Counted from the stretch's first letter, positions 7,607 to 14,379 are shown. The stretch: 18,940 bases of DNA from CAZZCP01 sp964653235 (GCA_964653235.1 CAZZCP010000053.1:1-18940); one strand, 5' to 3'. Notes: a model not told the origin generated them from the letters alone. Numbers and translations: made by a program.

Positions 7607-7632
7607 CAAAAATAATATATATTATTTTTGAT
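7605..7632. promoter_or_regulatory. 28-bp perfect palindrome, probable operator of the higBA operon
   Basis: The half-site ATCAAAAATAATAT is followed by its exact reverse complement, with no spacer. The palindrome covers the toxin start codon, where autoregulating antitoxins of this class normally bind. On the plus strand a weak promoter pair (TTGATA at 7628-7633, TAAAAA at 7651-7656, 17-bp spacer) overlaps it and could drive the structured region to the right. Confidence 0.75.
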
Positions 7633-7673
7633 ATATAAGCAAGAAAATCTTAAAAAGGGCTTCATCCGAGCTG

Positions 7674-7940
7674 AAATCCCACTGGTTTTCCCGTAATATT
7701 TGGTGGAGGTTACGGGAAGTGAGTCCTGGGATTGTTCTCCAGTTCTCTCCCGAAGTGCTCAACAATTTCCCAGCTAAATTAGCTGGTTAGTGACGCTGAT
7801 ATCAAGGTCAAACGCACCAGATATCGAATGTACGAACACTTCTACGCCCCTTAAAATGGGAGAACAAATCTCCCTGGCAAAATTCTCTGGAGAACAACGG
7901 ACTACATATTTAGTAAGCATGTAGACAAACCAGTGGATTT
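7674..7940 (+). ncRNA. Candidate structured RNA or DNA element, about 267 nt, multi-branched
   Basis: Several compatible stems can be read directly. An outer stem pairs 7674-7688 with 7927-7940 (14 pairs, one bulged C). A hairpin pairs 7688-7696 with 7710-7718 (TTCCCGTAA/TTACGGGAA). An inner long-range stem pairs 7732-7742 with 7887-7897 (11 pairs). Small stems inside it are 7752-7757/7837-7842, 7770-7775/7781-7786, 7798-7803/7820-7825 and 7858-7863/7869-7874. The outer and inner stems nest, so they can form at once. No long reading frame fills the stretch. It ends 10 nt before the XRE gene. I do not recognise the family; the strand is assigned from the neighbouring gene. A protein-binding operator array or recombination site is an alternative. 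Confidence 0.45.
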
Positions 7941-7950
7941 AAAGTGTTAG

Positions 7951-8256
7951 ATGGAAAGGTCAAAAAAGAGAAGCTCTCGAATAATCATAACCAACGAAGC
8001 AAGATTGTTAAAGGAGATGAGGCTCGCCAAAGGATACTCAATGAGAAAGGCTGGTGAGTTAATCGGACTCTCGGATTCGTATATTGCGCATATTGAAACG
8101 GGAAGGATGGACCCACCAAAAGGTGGCAAATTAGATCGACTACTTCAAATGTACGGTCCTATTAAGCAAAAGAGCTTTTACGAAAAAGTAAGAAACTATG
8201 AAAGTAAATTGGGTTTCAAGGAACAGCTTATAGACCTTGTGGAGCGATCCAGTTAG
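7951..8256 (+). CDS. Small XRE-family DNA-binding protein
   Basis: This 101-residue protein has a classical helix-turn-helix at about residues 18-60 (LLKEMRLAKGYSMRKAGELI, then GLSDSYIAHIETGR). The C-terminal part (residues 61-101) is charged and helical, ending ELGF-like and LIDLVERSS. It likely binds DNA as a dimer. The ATG at 7951 has no recognisable Shine-Dalgarno sequence. The start lies just beyond the closing strand of the structured region, so that region may be its leader and may control its translation. No partner toxin follows. It could be an orphan antitoxin or the regulator of the structured element. Confidence 0.75.
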   Translation: MERSKKRSSRIIITNEARLLKEMRLAKGYSMRKAGELIGLSDSYIAHIETGRMDPPKGGKLDRLLQMYGPIKQKSFYEKVRNYESKLGFKEQLIDLVERSS

Positions 8257-8408
8257 GAAAAAGTTAAGGTGGTATATCAAATCGCGAAGGGGCTCTTGAG
8301 TGAATGACAAAACTGCCAAAACCAATATAAAAAAGCGCCCATGTACACAAAGTTGATTCTCATAGAGGCTACCGTCCTAGCTCGCATCCATGAGCGCACA
8401 AAAAACTA

Positions 8409-8574
8409 TTAGCGCCCTCTACCAGACTTATTTTTTGTTCTGTCTACCAAGTCGTAGGAGCCANNNNNNNNNNACGACGGTAACTTCCTTGCCTCGTCCG
8501 CCCCTAGGGCCTACAGTTTAATATTGGCCTGAAGCTGGTGCTTTTTGGCCTGGTTTTAGTCCTTTAGATCTCAT
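8409..8574 (-). pseudogene. Small YjzC-like protein, broken by a stop codon and an assembly gap
   Basis: The ATG at 8574 has a strong AAAGGAGG Shine-Dalgarno sequence. The peptide begins MRSKGLKPGQKAPASGQY and stops at TAA (8518-8520). The same frame then continues TVGPRGGRGKEVTVV up to the N run at 8473. Beyond the N run a frame reads GSYDLVDRTKNKSGRGR and a TAA at 8409-8411. Opening with K-x-G-Q-x-A-P-x-S-G-x-Y and continuing GPRGG-x-x-x-x-EVTVV is the pattern of the short YjzC-like family of unknown function, which is about 55-60 residues. The stop sits where Glu or a similar residue is usual, so a single base change could explain it. The N run has no reliable length, and the frame does not match across it. 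Confidence 0.65.
8464..8473. other. Assembly gap (10 N)
   Basis: Ten ambiguous bases mark a scaffold join. The reading frame on both sides belongs to the same small protein, so the true gap is probably only some tens of bases. Confidence 1.
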
Positions 8575-8623
8575 AATTTCCTCCTTTCCTTGGATTATTT
8601 GATCTGATAAAAGGCTAGATAAA

Positions 8624-8742
8624 ATCTCATAATAATCAACATTTTAATGAGATTATAAATGCGTAATTTCAGATACTTAGGCGCATATAGGTGATTTTAT
8701 CCCATTTTTTGCTTGATTTTTATGAGATAAATGCCGTATTCT
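8624..8742. promoter_or_regulatory. Divergent promoter region with a repeated TTGATT-ATGAGAT box
   Basis: On the plus strand TTGATT (8713-8718) and TATTCT (8737-8742), 18 bp apart, form a promoter for the ImmA operon, with ATGAGAT (8722-8728) inside the spacer. On the minus strand the same 16-nt box, TTGATTATTATGAGAT, occupies 8624-8639 and differs at one base; it points at the small YjzC-like gene. A third ATGAGAT at 8647-8653 forms an 8-bp inverted repeat with the minus-strand copy. A box inside the -35/-10 spacer is typical of repressor sites, and the HTH protein encoded next is the obvious candidate. Confidence 0.6.
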
Positions 8743-8762
8743 AATATTGGAGGCGACTACCC

Positions 8763-9944
8763 ATGAAGGAGATAAAACAAAGAGTCAATAAACCGGCCCT
8801 TGAAGAGGTGCTACGTGCTAGAAGTATGAAGCAAGCTGAGCTAGCTGAAAAAATTGGTGCACCCATCAAGTCATTTAATCGTTGGATTAATGAGGGGTAC
8901 ATTCAGTCTCAGTATGTTTGGGACATGACCGAAACCTTGGAATTGAGCGAAGAAGATCTCGACAAGGTCCTTTTTGTGCCTAAGTACCAGGTATTTTTTC
9001 GAAAAAAATTTTTGGGTGAAGTACCTGAGCATATCCAAGAAAGGGCCATTGAATTAGCCAGAACGTTATTTGGTCTCACTTATCTAAATGCCAATGCTAA
9101 ATTTTGTCCTCCAAATGTTAGTAAAATAGATGACCCTCTAGAGGTAGCTAATCAAATTAGAAAATACCTTGAAATTGAATCGTTCAATAGCCTACAGGGT
9201 ATTGTCGCAATGCTAGCCGAGCAAGGTGTAGAGGTGGCACTCATTCCATTTGCGAAACTAGAACTAAATAGCACTGGTGACCACGAGCAGGCCTTTTCGG
9301 TAACTGATGGAAGTCGATTTCTAATATTCTTAGATGCAGATTCTCCAGAGGAACGATTAATATTTAACCTTTGCCATGAATTGTGCCACGTTTTTCGACC
9401 GGATTTAGAGTTTTCCAAAATAGAGGAAACTTTTTGCAATGATGTAGCCTCAGAACTTGTTTACCCAAGGGAGTTCTTTATTGAGCATAAAGATAAAATT
9501 GAAAGAGTTATTGCAAGCTCATCTGTTGAATCAATCATTAGCCTAATTAGTGTTATACGGGACAATCTGGGCGGGGAAGCGTTTGGGATCTCTCTAAGGC
9601 TAAAAGCCTTAGGGTTTTTATCGCAAAAAAATAGAGTACATCAAAAAGTAATAGGATACGGCAAAAGGTCATTTGAAAACTTGAAAAACATATCTGATAG
9701 ATACTTTTCCGATTTTGATCAAAACGATAAAGAAAAATTTGTTAAGTTTTGGAATGGTGACAGAATAAATAAGAATCCTTTGCTCCGTTTTTTTTCTCAC
9801 CTAAAGAGTGGAGCTACAGACGAATCCATATCACCGAGAAAGTTTTCTGAACTTTTAGGGGTTGATTTATCTATCGCTGACGAAATGATACGAAAGTGGC
9901 GTTTCGAACTACACCAAGCCCTTAAAGAAGCAGAGAATGAGTGA
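8763..9944 (+). CDS. HTH regulator with ImmA/IrrE metallopeptidase domain
   Basis: This 393-residue protein has an N-terminal HTH (about 11-45, ALEEVLRARSMKQAELAEKI). A central ImmA/IrrE-type zinc peptidase carries the H205-E-L-C-H209 site, with a downstream glutamate region (EETFCNDVASELVYP, about 221-235) that should give the third ligand. A helical C-terminal part follows. The start ATG has GGAGG 9 nt upstream. Proteases of this family cleave or sense partner repressors and antitoxins, in phage, ICE and toxin-antitoxin settings. The gene overlaps the next gene by 8 nt, so it is the first of a translationally coupled operon. Repeated ATGAGAT boxes in its promoter suggest autoregulation. I infer it acts as an antitoxin or activator for the nucleases downstream. 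Confidence 0.85.
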   Translation: MKEIKQRVNKPALEEVLRARSMKQAELAEKIGAPIKSFNRWINEGYIQSQYVWDMTETLELSEEDLDKVLFVPKYQVFFRKKFLGEVPEHIQERAIELARTLFGLTYLNANAKFCPPNVSKIDDPLEVANQIRKYLEIESFNSLQGIVAMLAEQGVEVALIPFAKLELNSTGDHEQAFSVTDGSRFLIFLDADSPEERLIFNLCHELCHVFRPDLEFSKIEETFCNDVASELVYPREFFIEHKDKIERVIASSSVESIISLISVIRDNLGGEAFGISLRLKALGFLSQKNRVHQKVIGYGKRSFENLKNISDRYFSDFDQNDKEKFVKFWNGDRINKNPLLRFFSHLKSGATDESISPRKFSELLGVDLSIADEMIRKWRFELHQALKEAENE

Positions 9945-10503
9945 CATTGTTATTTGTGACACAAATGCAGTTATCCAACTTGCCATAATATGCCCAGATT
10001 GCCTCAAAGATTCAAGATTCGTTGTGCATTTAATGGTGCGCCAAGAGATTCACGTTCTTAGAAAAGATCAGGAAAAAGAAGAGCGTTTGGGGGAGATTTT
10101 TGAGTTTATTCAAAAGGAAGTCCCTGCGACTAGCAAATACCATCTACCAGGGCGGAAACAGGAGCAAGTTTTTGATGGTATGATTCGCAGGTTTGAGAGC
10201 GGCCAATCGCCAGAACTTATCTCTAGTGGCTCCAGCACTAACGATCGAAAGTTTTTGATGCTGGCTAAACACAACAATGCGAATTTACTGACCAACGAAA
10301 AGACTCTTTATAACCTTGGAAAAGCACTTTTAAAAAATCAGGAAACCTGGAGAGTTGGAGACGCGCTAGAGCAAATTGAGTCAATTGGTACATGTGACAA
10401 AGACACAATTCAAAGTGGCATTAATAAGCTGTCAGACTACGGTGAGTTTTTAAGTTCAGAATGCGCAGGAAAGATTCGGGTACTGGGATATGAGTACGAC
10501 TAA
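9937..10503 (+). CDS. PIN-like (DUF4411-like) nuclease or toxin
   Basis: This 188-residue protein has a PIN-like fold pattern. The opening strand VICDTNAV holds an acidic residue (D8), an early helix carries E37 (MVRQEIHVL), and the later STNDRKFLMLAKHNNANLLTN block (D103 then N120-E121) matches the second acidic cluster of PIN domains. PIN proteins cut RNA and are common toxins. Following an HTH-ImmA/IrrE gene is a known arrangement for DUF4411-type toxins, which supports the call. The start ATG lies within the last codons of the preceding gene (8-nt overlap), and its end overlaps the next gene by 14 nt. No signal or membrane segment is seen. RNase specificity is unknown. Confidence 0.7.
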   Translation: MSDIVICDTNAVIQLAIICPDCLKDSRFVVHLMVRQEIHVLRKDQEKEERLGEIFEFIQKEVPATSKYHLPGRKQEQVFDGMIRRFESGQSPELISSGSSTNDRKFLMLAKHNNANLLTNEKTLYNLGKALLKNQETWRVGDALEQIESIGTCDKDTIQSGINKLSDYGEFLSSECAGKIRVLGYEYD

Positions 10504-11965
10504 AAAAATCAGAACTCTATCAAAATCTCGTTTAGCAGATGGACTGCAGTGCCTAAAGAAGGTTTATCTATCTATACACCAGCCTGACCTCAAAGCCGAG
10601 GTCACGGAAGCCCAGCAAGCAGTTTTCGACAGTGGAACAGATATCGGAGTTGAGGCTCGAAAAACATTCCCTGGAGGAGTGTTAGTTGATCGAGAATATT
10701 GGGATATTAAAAATGCCCTAAAAGATACAAAAGAGCTTATTGAAGCAGGCACAAACACAATCTATGAAGCAGCACTGGGGAACGGTGAATACTACTGCGC
10801 TGTAGATATACTAGAAAGAAAAGATAAAAACAGCCCTTGGAATGTTTACGAAGTGAAATCAGGGCTCGATCCAAAAGCTGCATATATTCTTGATGTCGCC
10901 ATTCAGTGCTGGATACTAAATCAACTGGGGATCAAGTGGGACTCCGCTTTTATAGTTCACTTGAACCGTGAGTGTGAGTTTCCAAACTTAGATAGTCTGT
11001 TCGTTCGTTCAGATGTAACTGACTCGGTTAATGATCTACTTGAAGACCTCGAAAATAGCATTGCCGATATTCGATCGGCAGTTCAACAGACTGATGTCCC
11101 ATTGATCAATATAGGAAGACACTGTGACAATCCTTATGAATGTGGTTTTAAGGGCCACTGCTGGAATCACGTTCCAAAGTATTCAGTTTTTGATCTTCCA
11201 TTAAGTTGGAGACTTTTTGAAAAGGGATATTTGAGCTTAGACGAAGTTAACCCTGACGACCTAAGTGACTCGCAGAAGCGTCCATTTGACGTGGCAATGA
11301 ACGATCACACCCACGTAGACAAAAAAGGTATTAAGAAGGCTATCGAAAAATGGAAATTCCCTATTTATCACCTTGATTTTGAAACAATTGGCCCTGCCGT
11401 CCCACGCTACCCCGGCACTCGTCCCTATACAGCAATACCATTTCAATTTAGTCTTCACATTCAAAATGAAGTCAACAAAGAGCCTGAGCACTTTGAGTAC
11501 CTACACAATGACGATAAAGACCCCAGGAGACCGCTTGCTGAGAAACTCGTAGAATGGATTCCAAAAGATGCACCCACAGTAATGGCTTTTAATTCAAGTT
11601 TCGAGCGAGGAGTGTTAACGAAACTAGCGGGACAGTTCACTGACCTCAGCGAACACCTTTTAGCTATTGCGGAAAAACTCGTAGATCCGCATCCGGTCTT
11701 CAAAGCCAATGTTTATCACAAAGATTTTAGAGGCAGCTTTAGCATAAAGTATATTGCCCCGGCGCTGCTTGGAGACAAATGGGACTACGGCAAATTAGAA
11801 GTCGGCGATGGCAAAATGGCCCAGATTGTGTTTGATAGAATGCTCAACTCTTCAACTTCCCACAAAGACCGAGAAATTTATCGACAACAACTATTAGCAT
11901 ATTGTGAACAAGATACCCTTGCTATGGTTGAACTGACAAATTGGCTTTTCGAAAACCTTAAATAA
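10490..11965 (+). CDS. DUF2779-type fusion: Cas4-like Fe-S nuclease plus DEDD exonuclease
   Basis: This 491-residue protein has two parts. Residues 1-230 look like a Cas4/AddB-type PD-(D/E)xK nuclease, with D106 (CAVDIL), E121 and K123 (YEVKSG), and four cysteines (C21, and C212, C218, C224 in the HCDNPYECGFKGHCW stretch) that could hold a 4Fe-4S cluster. Residues 290-490 look like a DnaQ-like 3'-5' exonuclease, with D296 and E298 (HLDFET), a MAFNSSFERGVL block and D475 (CEQDTLAM). This matches the DUF2779 type, whose function is not settled. It is the last gene of the ImmA-PIN operon, with a 14-nt overlap. It ends with its stop codon touching the stop codon of the next, convergent gene. It is not part of a CRISPR locus here. 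Confidence 0.8.
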   Translation: MSTTKKIRTLSKSRLADGLQCLKKVYLSIHQPDLKAEVTEAQQAVFDSGTDIGVEARKTFPGGVLVDREYWDIKNALKDTKELIEAGTNTIYEAALGNGEYYCAVDILERKDKNSPWNVYEVKSGLDPKAAYILDVAIQCWILNQLGIKWDSAFIVHLNRECEFPNLDSLFVRSDVTDSVNDLLEDLENSIADIRSAVQQTDVPLINIGRHCDNPYECGFKGHCWNHVPKYSVFDLPLSWRLFEKGYLSLDEVNPDDLSDSQKRPFDVAMNDHTHVDKKGIKKAIEKWKFPIYHLDFETIGPAVPRYPGTRPYTAIPFQFSLHIQNEVNKEPEHFEYLHNDDKDPRRPLAEKLVEWIPKDAPTVMAFNSSFERGVLTKLAGQFTDLSEHLLAIAEKLVDPHPVFKANVYHKDFRGSFSIKYIAPALLGDKWDYGKLEVGDGKMAQIVFDRMLNSSTSHKDREIYRQQLLAYCEQDTLAMVELTNWLFENLK

Positions 11966-12562
11966 TTAGAGCTTCCATATACTACGAATCTTTTTTTTCA
12001 TTTGGCGCCTATTTGCATCAAATTTTTTATGTCCATGACTGTTGATTGGACTAGGGTGAGGAAATCCTTCGAGAATATTTTCAGAAAGCCCATAAGACTC
12101 AAGCCCATCCACCAAACATTTAGCCACGATATCGCCACAGGGCACGATAAGACAATTATCCGGTATGGTTGAAAGAAGGCTAATCGTATCCTTCACCAGT
12201 AAAGACAGTTTCTCATCTTTCCAGGGCACTGGGCTCCTACCAGAATAGTTCTTGCCGTTTGAATAATAGACGGGCTCTCTCAGAAGAGAAGTCATGAAAA
12301 CAGTTTTTTCAAATTGGGGCTCAGTATAGAGGTCATCTATCTCTTTTATACCAAGGGCTTCATTAATTCCGAGTTTCTCAAACCATTTATATATAGTTTT
12401 TCGCATTGGCCCCTTGAATGCTCCTTCTCTCGGTCTCTTAGATGAATTAATTGCTTTATGTTGAACTCGTCCTGGCGTTAAACCTACGATCACTAACTCG
12501 GTTGTGCGCGGGACTCTTTTGGGCCTTTTGTGGTTTAATTTGCCAATCTTTATTTTGCTCAA
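11966..12562 (-). CDS. Uracil-DNA-glycosylase superfamily protein
   Basis: The product has about 198 residues. The LVIVGLTPGR strand and loop match the motif A region of uracil-DNA glycosylases, and GFPHPSPIN near the C-terminus matches their H-P-S-x-x-N motif. The middle carries MTSLLREPVYYSNGKNYSG and the strand LIVPCGDIV. It should remove a damaged or unusual base from DNA, but the substrate is unknown. The TTG at 12562 is chosen because AGGAG lies 7 nt upstream; TTG 12565 is close by, and a longer frame starts at 12586. The Shine-Dalgarno sequence overlaps the stop of the preceding GIY-YIG gene, so the two were co-translated. It is convergent with and immediately adjacent to the DUF2779-type gene. 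Confidence 0.7.
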   Translation of the reverse strand: MSKIKIGKLNHKRPKRVPRTTELVIVGLTPGRVQHKAINSSKRPREGAFKGPMRKTIYKWFEKLGINEALGIKEIDDLYTEPQFEKTVFMTSLLREPVYYSNGKNYSGRSPVPWKDEKLSLLVKDTISLLSTIPDNCLIVPCGDIVAKCLVDGLESYGLSENILEGFPHPSPINSHGHKKFDANRRQMKKKIRSIWKL

Positions 12563-12572
12563 CAAAGTGCTC

Positions 12573-12974
12573 CTATAAATCACCAATTATTGGCTTTAAT
12601 TTATTCCACATGGCCTTTTCCACAATACGTATACTAGTTTCATCAGTTATCGGCATAAGAGTTACTAATAGCTTATTGGATTGGACTTTTGGTCCTGACT
12701 TATTCAACCACTTCATTAATCTGATAGCAGTTGTTCGATGATTTTGATCCCCGATTAAATGCTGACGAAGCCTTCTCCGAAAAGACATTGATCTAATTTT
12801 ACCAACATAGAGTGTAGATGAGTCCACATTGCCGTTTGGCTTAACAATCGCCTCTTTGAGGAATGAGTTTTCTTTAGTTTTCTTTAGTTTTCTTTAGTTT
12901 TCTTACGCCCATCTCGATACTTTTCTAACTGTTTCACAAACCGGGAGCCATCAGACTTAGACTCAAAGGAGACA
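12573..12974 (-). pseudogene. GIY-YIG nuclease, 5' end lost and frame broken by a tandem repeat
   Basis: The recognisable body reads SSTLYVGKIRSMSFRRRLRQ and ends IRIVEKAMWNKLKPIIGDL. The LYVGK motif is the YIG half of the GIY-YIG domain, and the conserved Arg/His and Glu follow. The frame continues upstream as ENSFLKEAIVKPNGNVD into a 10-bp tandem repeat (12866-12904), where it is lost. On the other side of the repeat another frame reads IVSFESKSDGSRFVKQ and LEKYRDGRKKTKEN, then a TAA at 12884-12886. With two repeat units fewer the two parts join in one frame without a stop, so they are one gene. The GIY half is missing at the junction with the VOC gene near 12974. Confidence 0.7.
12866..12904. 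repeat. Tandem decanucleotide repeat, 3.9 copies
   Basis: Period 10, unit TCTTTAGTTT on the plus strand, 39 bp in all, with no mismatch. It lies inside the GIY-YIG gene. Ten is not a multiple of three, so copy-number change shifts the frame. Only about two copies (1.9) give an open frame here; three or more copies always include an in-frame TAA. Confidence 0.9.
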
Positions 12975-13262
12975 ATCGACATCGTTGGTTATAAACCCAA
13001 TTTCAAATCCAAACAATTCAGCTGCGGGAGTCATTTTAACATATTCAAATCCATGAGACCCAGCTGTGTCGTGATGAACAAATCCAATTTTAGTTTCGCC
13101 AGTTATCATTTCGCCATATTGCTTGCTCTCATGTAGAAAGCCTTTTTCAAGTCCAAAAGCAGTAGAATAAAAATTCATAGTTCTTTCAACATCATCTACA
13201 TAAAAAAGTGCATAACCAAACTTGATTGCATCCGCCTTCGCTCAAATTTCAATTTTATTCAT
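12975..13262 (-). pseudogene. VOC (glyoxalase-like) protein, nonsense codon 7 and lost C-terminus
   Basis: The ATG at 13262 has AGGA 7 nt upstream. The peptide reads MNKIEI, then TGA at 13242-13244, then AKADAIKFGYALFYVDDVER and on through MNFYSTAFGLEKGF and ELFGFEIGFITNDVD. The strand pattern, MNFY-x-x-xFGL and the closing FxTNDVD strand fit the first two thirds of a vicinal-oxygen-chelate (glyoxalase/dioxygenase superfamily) protein. At about 12974 the homology ends and the frame runs into a GIY-YIG gene fragment, with a stop at 12963-12965. A deletion or recombination joined the two. Translation from 13178 is possible but would give only a fragment. Confidence 0.75.
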
Positions 13263-13340
13263 TCTTTTTCCTAAAGGTTAAGGCAGTCAATTGTTTGATA
13301 TTGCTGACCGTTCGCGGGCATTGTAAATTTAACTGAAGCA

Positions 13341-14063
13341 ATGATAAAAAATATGAGTAGAACAAAAGATATAATATTGATTTTGCTTATAATTGTTCTC
13401 ACAATGAGTTTAGTCTTCGTTAGTGGCTGGACTAATGGAATAATTATTTTTGAGGGCCTGTCGGAAGCAATAAACAAACAAATTTTATATCAGTCAATTA
13501 CGCTCTTGGGTGCAATTATTCTTGTGACTGTCTTGCGTGTGACCAAAAAGCAAACATTTCAAAGATATTTCAGCAAAGGGGATATTTCAGCAGAGATACT
13601 ACCTGAGCCACTTATTGGGTTAAAACCTAAACCAAATGAAAACTGGTTACATATTGGACGCAACTTTGCAATCATCATTTCTGGCGTAACAGCTATTGTG
13701 ATTTATTTTCAGTTCATAGAAAACAGTGTGGTAACAGCTGAAAGAATATTGAGTACCCTTCCTTTCATTATTGTTTTTGCATTGACCAATTCCTTCGTTG
13801 AAGAAAGCATAACTCGATTAGGCGTAGTTGTTGTGCTTAAAGACATATTAAATGACAAGTCTATATGTTTAATGTCTGCCTTAATATTCGGAACGGTACA
13901 TTTTTGGGGAATTCCTGGCGGATTCGTTGGTTTATTATTCGCTGGATTCTTGGGATGGTTCTTGGCGAAATCAATAGTTGAAACTCAAGGTATCTTTTGG
14001 GCTTGGTTTATTCATTTTTTGCAAGACATGATTATTTTTTCGGCACTATTGATCTTGGCATGA
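13341..14063 (+). CDS. CPBP-family intramembrane metalloprotease (CAAX/bacteriocin-processing type)
   Basis: This 240-residue polytopic membrane protein has membrane segments at about 11-29, 48-66, 108-125, 138-152, 175-190, 192-212 and 215-239. The catalytic motifs are E154-E155-x-x-x-R159 (VEESITRLG), H187 in FGTVHFWGIPGG, and H225 with D229 in WFIHFLQDM. This is the pattern of Abi/CPBP (CAAX protease-like) proteins, some of which give immunity to bacteriocins or modify prenylated peptides. The start is ATG 13341 or ATG 13353, four codons later; both lack a clear Shine-Dalgarno sequence. It is divergent from the broken VOC gene. No bacteriocin gene is seen nearby, so the substrate is unknown. 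Confidence 0.8.
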   Translation: MIKNMSRTKDIILILLIIVLTMSLVFVSGWTNGIIIFEGLSEAINKQILYQSITLLGAIILVTVLRVTKKQTFQRYFSKGDISAEILPEPLIGLKPKPNENWLHIGRNFAIIISGVTAIVIYFQFIENSVVTAERILSTLPFIIVFALTNSFVEESITRLGVVVVLKDILNDKSICLMSALIFGTVHFWGIPGGFVGLLFAGFLGWFLAKSIVETQGIFWAWFIHFLQDMIIFSALLILA

Positions 14064-14379
14064 CCAGGATTAAAGGAAAATAAAATAAACAACGACCCGC
14101 TAACATCACCTATACGCAAGCAGGGCTTTCTTGCTTCGTAGGACAAGAAAGTGGAGAAATTTAGCTGCTAAGGACATTCAAAGACCCTGTCCACTTTGCA
14201 ATACAGCATGGTTTGATGAAATAGTTTTTTGCAAAACGCAAAAAAGTGATCTCAATGGGTTTAATTCGAAAGATTCGTAAGAAGCTCACATTTTGAAGAG
14301 ACCGTGTGAGTATTGGCCAGGGTATGGTGAAAAATGACATTTATCTTGAAAAATGGAATATTTCACCGGACAATAAGTC
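14064..14379. other. Intergenic stretch with small hairpins before the AbiE genes
   Basis: No gene is seen. The region has a short perfect hairpin at 14225-14245 (TTTTTTGC, loop AAAAC, GCAAAAAA). It also has a possible hairpin with GCAAG arms near 14117, and arms AAAGTGGA (about 14148) and TCCACTTT (about 14190). These could include a terminator for the CPBP gene or regulatory sites for the AbiE operon, but none is diagnostic. Confidence 0.5.

Noticed and set aside
7760..7825. Integron attC site
   Set aside because: There are hairpins, but I cannot find the paired core sites (RYYYAAC and GTTRRRY) at the right positions, and no integrase is present.
7674..7940. Retron msr-msd RNA
   Set aside because: Inverted outer ends fit in a general way, but no reverse transcriptase is encoded anywhere in the window.
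8763..9944. Prophage or ICE immunity region, from HTH plus ImmA/IrrE
   Set aside because: No integrase, excisionase, phage structural or conjugation gene is visible in the window.
11461..11709. Minus-strand frames inside the DUF2779-type gene
   Set aside because: They are shadows of a long, well-supported gene and lack motifs or ribosome sites.
10490..11965. CRISPR-Cas locus because of the Cas4-like part
   Set aside because: No repeat-spacer array, cas1 or cas2 is seen; the second half of the protein fits a DUF2779-type nuclease instead.
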